Positions 35,006-45,223 of a stretch of DNA of 64,000 nucleotides are shown piece by piece. This DNA is from Cellvibrio sp. UBA7661 (GTDB lineage: Bacteria; Pseudomonadota; Gammaproteobacteria; Pseudomonadales; Cellvibrionaceae), in contig DLHT01000018.1 of the NCBI GenBank assembly GCA_002483365.1, forward strand, positions 140,411 to 204,410, given 5' to 3'. The position numbers and the translations under genes are program-made. Below the pieces are notes generated by a model. That model was not told the origin of the DNA, made no database searches, and saw only the letters and a program-made list of their open reading frames with translations. How positions within the stretch are numbered: the stretch's first letter is position 1; the number at the start of each line of letters is the position of its first letter.

Positions 35006-35719
35006 ATGACGCTGATTGTTATTTTGTTCTTTTTGATGCTGATAACACTTGTTGCAGTCAGTGCAATCAATCGAGTGCAGCAGATTCAACGCCAGCGCCG
35101 TTTGCAACAACGCCGCTTGCGCCTCCAAGCCGAAGAGTTGATTGAGCTGGTAATATCCCTCGAACAAACCATTCCCAACAGAATGATCATCAAGCATATC
35201 AACGACATGGTTATCTCGATACAGCAGCAGATGTTGGCACTGGAGGACAAAAACCCGGAGCATATAGAAGCCGCCATTCGTAAAAGCGAGCTCTATTCAG
35301 AAGAATTAATGAACCCCAACCATAAAAAAGCCACCAGCTTCCAACGCGAAAGCGACGCGCAAATTGCCAAAACCCAGTTGCATCTGAACGAAGCCATGCA
35401 CCTGATTACCCAGCTGGCAGCCCAAGGAAATATTAATGAAGTAGAAATGGATAGCTACCTGTCTGAACTACGTTGGGCGTATTTGATGGTTTCGGTAATG
35501 TCTTATATCGGACAGGGCGATAAATCTATATCCATAAGTGACAGGTTTTCGGCGCAGGCTTTTTATCGCAAGGCGCAGCAATTGCTGATGGAGTCCATGC
35601 ACCAAGACCCTCGGAGACTCAAAATGATCAAAGAGTTAAGTGAAATGATAGATGGTGCTCGTGTTAGTCTCAGCCGTGAGTTACGCGATACAAGCTCCGC
35701 TGTATTGGATCCGGGGTGA
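35006..35719 (+). CDS. Conserved membrane-anchored coiled-coil protein, unknown function
   Basis: A 237-residue protein with an N-terminal TM helix (about residues 3-20), then a strongly basic Gln/Arg-rich helix (QQIQRQRRLQQRRLRLQ) and predicted long helices to the C-terminus. The topology suggests a cytoplasmic helical domain tethered to the inner membrane. I do not recognise the family. It is divergent from topA and convergent with another small membrane protein gene; the three recur together in Pseudomonas-like genomes as far as I recall. Confidence 0.65.
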   Translation: MTLIVILFFLMLITLVAVSAINRVQQIQRQRRLQQRRLRLQAEELIELVISLEQTIPNRMIIKHINDMVISIQQQMLALEDKNPEHIEAAIRKSELYSEELMNPNHKKATSFQRESDAQIAKTQLHLNEAMHLITQLAAQGNINEVEMDSYLSELRWAYLMVSVMSYIGQGDKSISISDRFSAQAFYRKAQQLLMESMHQDPRRLKMIKELSEMIDGARVSLSRELRDTSSAVLDPG

Positions 35720-35728
35720 TTCAGAAAA

Positions 35729-36217
35729 TCAGGTTAGTTGGCGAAGTTTTTCCATCATGTCAATTAGCAATTCCAGCGTTTCTTTATCCTCCTTTTCCGA
35801 CCAGAATACACATATCCCCAAGCTTCCCTGAGTGATTGCGATGACTGAAGCTGGCAGGTCAGGCAAATATATTTTCAAACACTGGCAAACATCATCACAC
35901 GGGCGTGTTGCTGTCTGCCAATCCCACTCCTGATAAAAGTTTCCTTCGTGAACATAATGGGTACGCATTAATATCCACTCGCTCTCTGTCGGTGTTTTGG
36001 CAGCGGGAGGAAGGTAATAGACAGGCATAGGCTCAGGCTGCTCTATATCTGTTGATAATACAGGTGGACGGCGAAGTGTATAGCGAACACCTCTTTGGTT
36101 GGCATAGAGGCGCAAGTTCTCTCTGCGCTTCTGAGCTGGCTTGGGCTTCAGCATACTGATCGGCCCCAATACCAGAGCCAACGCTACTACTAAGATAATA
36201 AAAAACCAGATATTCAT
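35729..36217 (-). CDS. Conserved hypothetical protein with N-terminal membrane helix
   Basis: A 162-residue protein with a TM helix at about residues 3-22 followed by a positive stretch (KPKPAQKRRENLR), so the remainder should face the cytoplasm. It has a Trp/Tyr-rich middle and a DVCQCL Cys pair. No known motif is visible. It ends 9 bases from the convergent gene at 35719. Function unknown. Confidence 0.6.
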   Translation of the reverse strand: MNIWFFIILVVALALVLGPISMLKPKPAQKRRENLRLYANQRGVRYTLRRPPVLSTDIEQPEPMPVYYLPPAAKTPTESEWILMRTHYVHEGNFYQEWDWQTATRPCDDVCQCLKIYLPDLPASVIAITQGSLGICVFWSEKEDKETLELLIDMMEKLRQLT

Positions 36218-36305
36218 TGGAAACCCTTAAAACTTTAGCTGAGAAGAACTACTCTTAAGCGAGGTATCTTTACTAAACAATCCAACTTGGTCGAGGATAG
36301 GAATC

Positions 36306-36764
36306 ATGACAGAAGCCATTAACTACAAGCATATTATTGTCGGTATTGATCTATCGGAAGATTGCCCTACTGTTATCCGCCGTGCAGCGGCGATTGCACG
36401 TACGTGCAATGCAAAATTAACTCTTGCTTATGTACTTGAACCTATCGCCTTTGCCTATGGGGGCGATATGCCCGTCGATCTTACTGGCGTTCAAGAACAG
36501 CAAGTACAAAAAGCGACTGCTGATTTGGCAATATTAGCTCAAAGCACGTCATATCCGATCCAACAACAACATGTTCTGGTTGGCCAACCCGCTGCAGAAT
36601 TACATTATCTTGCCGAGCAAGAAAATGCAGATCTAATAGTTGTCGGCAGCCACGGGCGCAAAGGTTTTGCACTGTTATTGGGTTCAACGCCCAACAGTGT
36701 TTTACATGGTGCAACATGCGATGTTTTGGCGGTGTTGGTAAAAAAGCAGACGGGCACTGAATAA
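36306..36764 (+). CDS. Universal stress protein (UspA family)
   Basis: A 152-residue single Usp domain. It begins with a strand and VGIDLSEDCPTVIRRA, and ends with the ATP-binding motif G-x2-G-x9-G-(S/T) in VVGSHGRKGFALLLGST (about residues 115-131), followed by NSVLHGATCDVLAV. The intact motif suggests an ATP-binding Usp. It is monocistronic. The stress it responds to is not evident. Confidence 0.9.
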   Translation: MTEAINYKHIIVGIDLSEDCPTVIRRAAAIARTCNAKLTLAYVLEPIAFAYGGDMPVDLTGVQEQQVQKATADLAILAQSTSYPIQQQHVLVGQPAAELHYLAEQENADLIVVGSHGRKGFALLLGSTPNSVLHGATCDVLAVLVKKQTGTE

Positions 36765-36813
36765 ATGCCGATGTAGCAAGTACAATTCCTTTATGATTGA
36801 AATCGCCAAAGAA

Positions 36814-38730
36814 TTATTCTTGCTGCATATTTTCCAACTCTGCCCAACGATCAAAACAATCATCCAATTGCTGTTGTAATAGAGCCAACTCTTGCAGTTT
36901 TTGTTCGACAACACTGCTTGATTGAGCGTAAAAATTTTCGGCTGATGTTATAGACTGCAACTGAGCTACTTGAGACTCAAGCATTTCAATTTTTTGTGGT
37001 AGCTCGTCAAATTCTTTTTGGAATTTGTAACTCAGCTTTTTAGATTTTGCTGTTTGGCGAGTATCTACAAGCTCAGCGTTTTTCGTTTCTGCTTGTAGAA
37101 TTTTTTCTGCGGGAGGCGGTAATTCGTCAGCAACAGTCCATCTGCCGCCCTGGCGAATCCAGTCATCGTAGCCTCCCACATACTCGATAACATTCCCGCG
37201 CCCTTCGAAAGCGATAACACTGGAAACAATATTATTGAGAAAGGCTCTGTCATGGCTCACTAACAGCAATGTTCCGGTGTATTCAGAAAGTATATCTTCC
37301 AATAACTCCAGTGTTTCCACATCCAAATCGTTGGTCGGTTCATCCAGTACCAATAAATTAGCTGGCTTGCTGAATAATTTTGCGAGAAGCACGCGATTAC
37401 GCTCACCGCCAGACAGAGCACGCAGTGGTGTACGCGCCCTCTCACCACTGAATAAAAAATCGCTTAAATACGAAAAAATATGCTTTGATTTTCCGTCGAC
37501 ATCAATAAATTCACGGCCACCTGCAATGTTATCCACTGCGTTTTTATCAAGATCAAGCTGATCCCGCAGCTGGTCAAAATAGGCAACTTCAATATTAGTC
37601 CCGAGTTTTACGCGACCTGATTGTGGTTGCAAATCCCCCAAAATTAATTTGAGCAAAGTGCTTTTGCCGGCACCATTTGCACCTACCAGACCAATACGAT
37701 CCCCACGCATAATGCGCGTGGAAAATTGTTTAACGATTGTTTTATCGCCCCATGCATAAGAAACATCTGTGAGCTCTGCTACCAACTTGCCAGAGTCGCC
37801 TCCTGTTGAAAGACTAAAATTGGCTTTACCCACTTGTTCACGTCGCTGCGCACGCACGTCACGGAGTGCTTTTAATGCGCGGACACGACCTTCATTGCGT
37901 GTTCGGCGCGCCTTGATCCCTTGGCGAATCCATACCTCTTCTTGCGCTAAATGTTTATCAAATAATTCATTGTGGCGAGCCTCTTCCGCGAGAGCTTGTT
38001 CGCGGTAAACCAGGAAGCTGGCGTAATCACCTTCCCAATACCGCAAATGGCCGCGATCCAACTCGGCAATGTGTGTAGCCAATGTTTGTAACAAAGAGCG
38101 GTCATGGGTAATGAAAACCAGAGCACCGTTAAAATTCAGTAATTGTTTTTCCAACCATTCGATTGCCGCGATATCCAAATGGTTTGTTGGTTCATCCAAC
38201 AATAAAACATCAGGCTCCAATACCAATGCACGTGCAAGAGCAACACGGCGACGCCAACCACCCGATAGCTCACGCATATAGCGTTCAGCAGGTAAATCAA
38301 GGCGGGAAATAATCTCATCTACTTTCTGCTGTAAAGCCCATCCATCGTCTGCTTCAATTTGCTGTTGTAATTGCGCCATACGAGCCAAACCGGACTCATT
38401 AATATCCGCTGCATGGGAAAGTTGGCGATACTCGGCCAATAACGCCCCTACACCCTTTGCGCCTGCAGCTACAGCATCAAAAACCAACTGGTCATCAGCT
38501 TCGGGAAGATCCTGCTCAAGACGGGTGATACGAATTCCGCTCTGGCGAATAACATCGCCCTTATCAAGATCAACCTCGCCATCCAGCACTTTTAGCAAAC
38601 TGGATTTACCGGCACCATTTCGTCCGATCAAGCACAGTCGCTGCCCTCGCTCTATGCTCAGGTTTACATCATCAAGCAACACTTGCAGGCCGTAACTTAG
38701 CCCGGCTTTTTCAATTTTAATCAAAGACAT
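36814..38730 (-). CDS. uup: ABC-F ATPase Uup
   Basis: A soluble tandem ATPase that acts on ribosomes and has been linked to stability of repeated DNA. The 638 residues have two ABC cassettes (GRNGAGKSSLL and GANGAGKSTLL; LSGGWRRR and LSGGERNR signatures), the linking ABC-F region with basic residues, and a C-terminal coiled coil (about 560-638) with many Gln and Glu, which binds DNA in E. coli Uup. No membrane segment. The length and C-terminal coil distinguish it from EttA. Confidence 0.92.
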   Translation of the reverse strand: MSLIKIEKAGLSYGLQVLLDDVNLSIERGQRLCLIGRNGAGKSSLLKVLDGEVDLDKGDVIRQSGIRITRLEQDLPEADDQLVFDAVAAGAKGVGALLAEYRQLSHAADINESGLARMAQLQQQIEADDGWALQQKVDEIISRLDLPAERYMRELSGGWRRRVALARALVLEPDVLLLDEPTNHLDIAAIEWLEKQLLNFNGALVFITHDRSLLQTLATHIAELDRGHLRYWEGDYASFLVYREQALAEEARHNELFDKHLAQEEVWIRQGIKARRTRNEGRVRALKALRDVRAQRREQVGKANFSLSTGGDSGKLVAELTDVSYAWGDKTIVKQFSTRIMRGDRIGLVGANGAGKSTLLKLILGDLQPQSGRVKLGTNIEVAYFDQLRDQLDLDKNAVDNIAGGREFIDVDGKSKHIFSYLSDFLFSGERARTPLRALSGGERNRVLLAKLFSKPANLLVLDEPTNDLDVETLELLEDILSEYTGTLLLVSHDRAFLNNIVSSVIAFEGRGNVIEYVGGYDDWIRQGGRWTVADELPPPAEKILQAETKNAELVDTRQTAKSKKLSYKFQKEFDELPQKIEMLESQVAQLQSITSAENFYAQSSSVVEQKLQELALLQQQLDDCFDRWAELENMQQE

Positions 38731-38919
38731 AGAAGGAATAATTCAGGTAGTTTTCTAACGAAAATGGTACTGGCAGAAGCATCAAGGTGCTGTTATTCTC
38801 AGGATAGGCTTGACCGCGCGGTAAATGAAAGTGCCGCATCATATCCCACCGGGAAGGCATAACCAACCCGCATATGTTTGCCGGTTCGCATCTACGTTTG
38901 ACAGTAATTTGAGGTTCCC

Positions 38920-40917
38920 ATGAGGTTTTCGAAAATACTTTGGCCGTTAGCACTGAGTGCCAGCGTATTCGTCGGTAGTATGGCTCTGATCCCTGCGCAA
39001 GCGGCAACCAACACTACAAAACCGACAACAAAAACAACACCGGCCAAACCCGATGCGCGCCAAATAGAAAGGCAAAAATACGCACAGGCACAAAAGGCGT
39101 TAAATGCAAAAAATATGACTGAGTATCACCGCTTGGTTAAACAGTTACAGCAATACCCCCTTCTGCCCTACCTTGAATACCAAGAGTTAACTAATCGTTT
39201 AATCACTCTGCCCACGAAAGAAGTAGAAAGTTTTTTTAAACGCTATCCCGATTCATTTCTATCCGAACGTCTAACTCATCGCTGGTTACGCACACTGGCA
39301 CAACGTGAACGCTGGGCAGACTATCAACGATTTTACGATAAGAGACTGACTGATCCTGAGTTGGCCTGCTTACATATACGTGCGCGCCTTGCACAAGGGG
39401 ATAAAACCGCGTTAAGTGATGTGGCAGCCCTATGGAATATTGAAAAGACCCAATCAAAAGCGTGTGATCCCGTATTTGTAGAGTGGAAAAAAGCGGGCTT
39501 GATGACATCGGATATTATCTGGGATCGCCATCTCAAAGCCGTTAAAGCAAACAATAATGGCATGGCAAGCTATCTGAGCAATCTTCTACCTACAGCAGAC
39601 CGCCCATATGCACTGTTATTACAGCAGGTGAATGCCAATCCCCGCCTCTTGAAGCAAACATCCAAATTTTCCAAGCAATCACCCAAAATGAAAACCGTGA
39701 TTCTGCATGGGCTGGAAAAATTAGCGCGTAGTAATGCCAAAGAAGCTTTGACACTGTGGAACGGTTACGACGCACAACAGCTATTCAGCGATGAAGATCG
39801 CACCGACATCAAATACCAAATCGCATTGCGACTACTCTATCAAGATCACGAAGTGGAAGCGGAACGTTTGGCTGCATCTACGCCGAACTTAACCCGAGTC
39901 GATTTATTGGAGTGGTTATTACGCGAATCATTACGCAAACAAAATTGGGAGCAAGTCAACGTATGGTTAACACGCTTGCCAGAAGATGCACGCAAAACAG
40001 AACGCTGGCGCTATTGGCAAGCAAGGGCAATGGAAGAACTGGACATCAAAGAAATTAATGGGGAAACCCCTTCGGATATTTATAATAGCGTTGCTCCTGC
40101 GAGAAGTTTTTATGGCTTTCTTGCAGCAGACAAAGTGAGTGTAAATTACCATTTGCTGGATCGTCCGATGGCATTTACGCCCGAGCAAGTCTCTGCAATG
40201 GAAAATCATCAAGGGATGTTACGTGCGCGTGAATTTTTTGCGCGCGGTGAATTAGGTGCAGCTAATCGTGAATTTTTCCATACCAGCCGTCGCATGCCGT
40301 TGGAACAAATGGTATTGGCTGGCCGACTCGCTGAGAAATGGGGCTGGTATCGCAATGGAATACAGGTAATGGCAGACGCACAATACTGGGACGATCTACA
40401 AGTACGATTCCCTATTGTTTACAAAGAGCACGTGACCAAAGCTGCACAACAAACATCTGTCAATCCGCTCTTTATTTTCGCCGTAACACGCCAGGAGAGT
40501 GCATTTGTTCACGATGCAAAATCTCCAGCGGGTGCAGTAGGTTTAATGCAGCTATTACCGTCTACAGCCAAACAAACTGCACAGAAAAATGGGCTGCGTT
40601 TTGTTCCCCAAGACTTAATCACACCGGAAAAAAATATTGCATTGGGCAGCCGTTATCTGAACCATCTACTCGACGTATTTGATGGAAATCGCATCTTGGC
40701 AGCAGCTGCATATAATGCAGGCCCTTCACGAGTCAAAAAGTGGCTCAACAAAGATCAAGGCGCACAGCTGCCTTACGATGTTTGGATTGAGACCATCCCT
40801 TATAAAGAAACAAGGGGTTATGTGCAAAACGTCTTGTCCTTTTCTGTTATTTACGCTTACCGCCTTGGACAGGAAACCCGCTTTGTAACACCAACAGAAG
40901 TCAATCAACAACTCTGA
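38920..40917 (+). CDS. slt: Soluble lytic murein transglycosylase
   Basis: Cleaves peptidoglycan glycan strands in the periplasm, forming anhydromuropeptides. The 665 residues have a signal peptide cleaved after AQA (about residue 29), a large alpha-helical U/L domain ring, and the C-terminal SLT domain. The catalytic Glu is in TRQESAFVHDAKSPAGAVGL, followed by MQLLPSTA and AAYNAGPSRV. Length is typical of Slt70. It is divergent from uup. Confidence 0.95.
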   Translation: MRFSKILWPLALSASVFVGSMALIPAQAATNTTKPTTKTTPAKPDARQIERQKYAQAQKALNAKNMTEYHRLVKQLQQYPLLPYLEYQELTNRLITLPTKEVESFFKRYPDSFLSERLTHRWLRTLAQRERWADYQRFYDKRLTDPELACLHIRARLAQGDKTALSDVAALWNIEKTQSKACDPVFVEWKKAGLMTSDIIWDRHLKAVKANNNGMASYLSNLLPTADRPYALLLQQVNANPRLLKQTSKFSKQSPKMKTVILHGLEKLARSNAKEALTLWNGYDAQQLFSDEDRTDIKYQIALRLLYQDHEVEAERLAASTPNLTRVDLLEWLLRESLRKQNWEQVNVWLTRLPEDARKTERWRYWQARAMEELDIKEINGETPSDIYNSVAPARSFYGFLAADKVSVNYHLLDRPMAFTPEQVSAMENHQGMLRAREFFARGELGAANREFFHTSRRMPLEQMVLAGRLAEKWGWYRNGIQVMADAQYWDDLQVRFPIVYKEHVTKAAQQTSVNPLFIFAVTRQESAFVHDAKSPAGAVGLMQLLPSTAKQTAQKNGLRFVPQDLITPEKNIALGSRYLNHLLDVFDGNRILAAAAYNAGPSRVKKWLNKDQGAQLPYDVWIETIPYKETRGYVQNVLSFSVIYAYRLGQETRFVTPTEVNQQL

Positions 40918-40927
40918 ATATGTAAAT

Positions 40928-40965
40928 AAAAAGCCATTGACGCTGGCAAGCGTCAATGGCTTTTT
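40928..40965. terminator. Strong bidirectional terminator between slt and cheV
   Basis: A perfect 17-bp stem (40928-40944 with 40949-40965) with a GGCA loop and A/T flanks between convergent genes. Confidence 0.93.
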
Positions 40966-40979
40966 ATTCTGCTATTTGA

Positions 40980-41951
40980 TCAGTTAGTTTTTTCTGCACC
41001 GAAATACTGGCGCAATCTTTTTTGTACTACCGCAGCCAATTCGTCTGGTTGAAATTTGGATAAAAAGTCATTGCACCCTACTTTTTCTACCATTGCTTTA
41101 TTAAAGCTGCCGCTAAGAGAGGTATGCAGAACCACATAAAGATCTGCCAACGCAGGATCTTTCCGCACTTCAGCAGTTAACCGATAACCATCCATTTCAG
41201 GCATTTCAGCATCAGTAACTAACATCAAGATTTCGTCTGTCACCTTACGGCCACTCACTGCCCATTGACGCAATAAAGTCAACGCTTGCAACCCATCCTG
41301 CACCGACAAAACCTCAACACCAATATTGCCCAAGGTTTCTTTTACTTGTTTGACTGCCGTCGGGGAATCTTCAGCCAAGAGGATTTTTAATTTGCGTTTG
41401 CGTGCTTCCAATGCCAAATCTTGATCAAGAACACTATCAGACACGCGTGTGTTGTAAGGAATGATATCAGCCAGCACCCGCTCAACATCCAATATTTCAA
41501 CTAATTGATCATCAATGCGAGTTATCGCAGTTAAAAAATGGCTACGTCCAGTTCCTTTTGGTGGAGGTAATATCAACTCCCAATTAAGGTTCACGATGCG
41601 ATCAACTGCACCAATTAAAAAGGCCTGTACAGAACGGTTGTATTCAGCCACGATCAAATTTGCACTCTCTAACTCTTTAAGTGGGCTCATCCCTATGGCC
41701 GCACGCAAATCAATCACCGGAACCGTTTGGTTACGCAGGTGCGCAACCCCCCTGATATGAGGATGACTATGGGGCACATGACGAAGATGTGGAACCTTGA
41801 CCACTTCTTGCACCTTGAACACATTAATTGCAAAAAGTTGACGCCCCCCAAGGCGAAACATCAACAGCTCCAGCCGGTTTTCCCCTACCAAGCGGGTACG
41901 CTGATCAATAGAGTCTAATAATTTGGACATGCGGTTACCATAGATTCTCAT
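40980..41951 (-). CDS. cheV: Chemotaxis coupling protein CheV
   Basis: Couples chemoreceptors to CheA and is tuned by phosphorylation. The 323 residues contain an N-terminal CheW domain (LLMFRLGGRQLFAINVFKVQ to about residue 180) and a C-terminal receiver with LLAEDSP, the phospho-acceptor in VTDAEMPEMDGYRL, and the conserved Thr/Ser and Lys (HTSLSG, LSKF). Translation could start instead at an internal ATG (MSKLLDSIDQ) seven codons later. It is upstream of, and divergent from, an EAL-HDOD gene. Confidence 0.92.
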   Translation of the reverse strand: MRIYGNRMSKLLDSIDQRTRLVGENRLELLMFRLGGRQLFAINVFKVQEVVKVPHLRHVPHSHPHIRGVAHLRNQTVPVIDLRAAIGMSPLKELESANLIVAEYNRSVQAFLIGAVDRIVNLNWELILPPPKGTGRSHFLTAITRIDDQLVEILDVERVLADIIPYNTRVSDSVLDQDLALEARKRKLKILLAEDSPTAVKQVKETLGNIGVEVLSVQDGLQALTLLRQWAVSGRKVTDEILMLVTDAEMPEMDGYRLTAEVRKDPALADLYVVLHTSLSGSFNKAMVEKVGCNDFLSKFQPDELAAVVQKRLRQYFGAEKTN

Positions 41952-42179
41952 TCAGGGTCAGGATTGACCCTAACACTAACATCTGGTTAGACGTAAATTT
42001 CTATGATTATAGGCAATAATCTTCAGATCGCTGTAATTTCAACAGTTTAAGAGATAGTTGCAGCAAGATGTAATAGCCTGTAGTTGTAAGCTTGCGGTTG
42101 GCAGCTACAATGTTGAATAGACTATAGAACCAATAACAATCATCAAAAAAAACAACTATTGCTGTGATTCATTTATTTT

Positions 42180-43418
42180 ATGACCAACATAACTCCACTC
42201 CTTGCCCGCCAACCTATCTTTGATGGAAACATGCGGGTCATTGCTTATGAATTATTGTGTCGCAATAGCGATTTAAAGTTTATTGGATCTACCGATGGCG
42301 ATGCAGCCAGCTCGCAAGTCCTACTTAATGCATTCACAGAGCTATCAATAGAGCAAGTTGTTGGAAAACATAAAGCATTTGTGAATTTCACGCGCACACT
42401 GCTGCATTCTCCTCCGCCATTTAATCGCCAAAAATTAGTTATCGAAGTACTTGAAGGGCAACAGGTTGATGCAGCCATGCTACATGCGCTTATGCAGTTG
42501 CGCGAACAAGGCTATACGATCGCGCTGGATGATTTTGAATTGGATGACAACAGTAAAAATCTGATCCCTTATGCAGACATCATCAAGCTTGATGTATTGA
42601 GCTTGTCACCTGAAAAACTGAAACACCACATTGATTATCTAAAACCATTTGGCATTACCCTGATCGCAGAAAAAGTTGAAACCTACGAAATGTTTGAAAA
42701 CTGCAAAGCATTAGGCTTTGATTTGTTTCAAGGTTATTTTCTGGCAAAACCAAGGGTGATTACCGGACGAAAGATTTCTGAAAACAAACAATCGGTTTTA
42801 CAGCTGTTATCTGCCCTGCATGATCCAGATGTACCGATTGAAAAAGTTGAGCGCATGATTGCACGCGATACGCTATTAAGCTTCAAGCTACTAAGGTTAG
42901 TGAACTCTGCTGCATTTGGTTTATCGCGTGATGTTGAGTCATTACGCCAGGCAATTATGCTGTTAGGGTTACAAAAGCTAAGAAACTGGGTGAATTTATT
43001 GGCGCTGTCCAACCTGAGTGGCAAGCCCCATGAACTTAGCGTTGCAGCCTTAACGCGTGCGCGCATGTGCGAAATGATTGCAACACATATCAACCAGCGC
43101 AGCCGTCCGGACTCTTACTTTACTGTGGGTCTTTTATCGACACTGGATGCTTTTCTTGATTCCCCACTGGAAGAATTACTTCGCAACCTTTCGCTTAGTG
43201 AAGCATTGAACCAAGCGATGCTGGCGCACTCAGGCCCTGAGGGAATGGTTTTGCATATCGTCCAAGCCCATGAGCAAGGCCATTGGGACAAAATAGATTG
43301 GGCACATTTGGAAAGTTTGGGTGTATCTCCAGAAATTCTCGCTACTATTTATGTCGATGCATTGCGTTGGGTTGCAGAAACAATGAATTGGACCTCCCAA
43401 ATTTCAAAGGACACCTAA
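42180..43418 (+). CDS. EAL-HDOD signalling protein (YuxH-like)
   Basis: A 412-residue cytoplasmic protein with an N-terminal EAL domain (about 1-190) and a C-terminal HDOD domain (about 200-395). EAL ligand positions appear present (E24, N69, E89, D117/D118, K136, E164 or E167, Q184), but the motif is ELL rather than EAL and the loop-6 DDFGTG is DDFELD, so activity is uncertain. Members of this class act as c-di-GMP phosphodiesterases or as non-catalytic regulators of motility. It lies between cheV and a chemoreceptor gene. Confidence 0.88.
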   Translation: MTNITPLLARQPIFDGNMRVIAYELLCRNSDLKFIGSTDGDAASSQVLLNAFTELSIEQVVGKHKAFVNFTRTLLHSPPPFNRQKLVIEVLEGQQVDAAMLHALMQLREQGYTIALDDFELDDNSKNLIPYADIIKLDVLSLSPEKLKHHIDYLKPFGITLIAEKVETYEMFENCKALGFDLFQGYFLAKPRVITGRKISENKQSVLQLLSALHDPDVPIEKVERMIARDTLLSFKLLRLVNSAAFGLSRDVESLRQAIMLLGLQKLRNWVNLLALSNLSGKPHELSVAALTRARMCEMIATHINQRSRPDSYFTVGLLSTLDAFLDSPLEELLRNLSLSEALNQAMLAHSGPEGMVLHIVQAHEQGHWDKIDWAHLESLGVSPEILATIYVDALRWVAETMNWTSQISKDT

Positions 43419-43443
43419 TGGATCACAACTGGCTGAACACCAT

Positions 43444-45084
43444 TTAGACTTTAAATTGCGTAAGCATTTGCCGCAGTTGAATTGATAACTCATTTAAATG
43501 TTGGCTTTGTTCCGCTGTTTTGGATGCACCCTCCGCAGTATTCATTGCTAGTGTATTAATTTGCACTAAATTCTTATCAATCTCAGCTGTAACTGAACTT
43601 TGTTGTTCTGCAGCCGTGGCAATTTGCAATGTCATGTCTGAAATTTGCTTTACTGCGGTTCCAATACCAGTCAACGATTGCCCCGCTTCAGTTGCTGATG
43701 CCACAGCGTCCGATGTCATGGTTGCGCTACTGCCCATTGCATCTACCGCCCGCTGTACGCCTTGCTGCAACTGGCTTAACATCCCATGAATGTCTGCTGT
43801 AGATTGCTGTGTACGGCTCGCAAGTGTGCGCACCTCATCTGCAACTACAGCAAAACCTCTGCCTTGCTCGCCAGCGCGAGCCGCTTCTATGGCTGCATTT
43901 AATGCAAGCAAATTGGTTTGTTCTGCAACACCACGAATGACATCGATCACAGACGTTACATTTTTGGCTTCATTTTCCAAGCGCGACATAAACTCCGCAG
44001 TTTCACTAATACGTATAGCCAACCCTCTTACATGTTCAACTGCAAGATGAATTCGCTCCTGACCACGATCAGTAATAGCAGTTGCGTCTTTAGTATTTTG
44101 CGCTGTATTGCTTGTGTTACGTGCAACTTCCTGGATAGCCATTGTTAATTCGTTCACTGCTGTAACCACCATCGTAATTGCATGGCATTGGTCATCTGCT
44201 GCACGCTGGCTATTACTCGATACCACCAATAAAGATTCTGCTGCTTTTGATACTTCTGCAGCATTCACCAAAACATCGCTAATGATGCGCTGCAGCTTTT
44301 CAATAAATTGATTTACATTGGTAGCAAGCTCACCCAGCTCGTCTTTAGTGTTAACAGGCAAACGAGCAGTGAGATCGCCATCGCCTTCGGCGATATTGTG
44401 GATACGATGACTGATTTGCCGCACTTGATCGGCAACCAATACGGGTAAAAAGTATGCGGCCAAGCCGCTGACTAATGTGCCGAGAATAACTAAAACCAAT
44501 AATTGGGTTGAACTGCTATCTAAATCCTTATCAATTTGCACTGTAAATTCATCTACTTCTCCAAGTCGTTTCTCTTGGAGTTCATCAATGTAATTACGCA
44601 AATGCTCAAAGGCCTCAAGTGCGCTACCGTAAGATTTTTCACGTGCGGCGGCACGGCTTGCATCATCACTCAAGCGAGCAGTGTTGACAACATCAGCCGC
44701 CTGGATTTTCCACGCGTTATACCTGCGAGTAAATTCTTCCCGCTCTGCGGACGTGGCTGTCTCGGAGATATCAAGCGATTGATATACCCGGTCATAGGCT
44801 TGCTTAGCGTTTTCACTCTGCTCTTCAGATAAGGATTGATGCTCATTTGAATCCAGTTGCAAGAGTGCCCTTTCTGCCGTTAATGATTGGTAAAGGTCTC
44901 TATCTGCCTGTATCAATAACTGGATTTCAGGCAAATTAACTTTAGCAATGGTAGTTGCATTGCTTCCGAGTATTTTACTTGTACTCATTGCATGCAGCCC
45001 CATATAGAGCACCAATACCACCAATAGCAATAAAGGTAGCGTGAGTTTCCAGCGAAGACTTAACCGTTGATACCAGCCAAACAT
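43444..45084 (-). CDS. Methyl-accepting chemotaxis protein
   Basis: A chemoreceptor of 546 residues. It has a TM helix at about 13-30, a four-helix-bundle-type periplasmic domain to about 190, a second TM (about 193-215), a HAMP domain, and the cytoplasmic signalling hairpin with the conserved EQGRGFAVVADEVRTLASRT tip. Several QQ/EE-type methylation heptads flank it. No C-terminal CheR-binding pentapeptide is seen. The ligand is unknown. It is convergent with the EAL-HDOD gene. Confidence 0.93.
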   Translation of the reverse strand: MFGWYQRLSLRWKLTLPLLLLVVLVLYMGLHAMSTSKILGSNATTIAKVNLPEIQLLIQADRDLYQSLTAERALLQLDSNEHQSLSEEQSENAKQAYDRVYQSLDISETATSAEREEFTRRYNAWKIQAADVVNTARLSDDASRAAAREKSYGSALEAFEHLRNYIDELQEKRLGEVDEFTVQIDKDLDSSSTQLLVLVILGTLVSGLAAYFLPVLVADQVRQISHRIHNIAEGDGDLTARLPVNTKDELGELATNVNQFIEKLQRIISDVLVNAAEVSKAAESLLVVSSNSQRAADDQCHAITMVVTAVNELTMAIQEVARNTSNTAQNTKDATAITDRGQERIHLAVEHVRGLAIRISETAEFMSRLENEAKNVTSVIDVIRGVAEQTNLLALNAAIEAARAGEQGRGFAVVADEVRTLASRTQQSTADIHGMLSQLQQGVQRAVDAMGSSATMTSDAVASATEAGQSLTGIGTAVKQISDMTLQIATAAEQQSSVTAEIDKNLVQINTLAMNTAEGASKTAEQSQHLNELSIQLRQMLTQFKV

Positions 45085-45223
45085 GGAAAACCCCTTTTCA
45101 CTTTTCAGTTGCTAAATGGCTAATAGATTAAGTTTAGTAACGTTTAATAAATTTGCTACTGGAAAAAATACAAGGCAAGAAGGGATTACGCGTAATTTTT
45201 TCAGTTGTTGCAGATAGAGATAA

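Noticed and set aside
38717..39007. 96-residue leftward frame between uup and slt
   Set aside because: It is antisense to the slt start and signal peptide and has no start signal.
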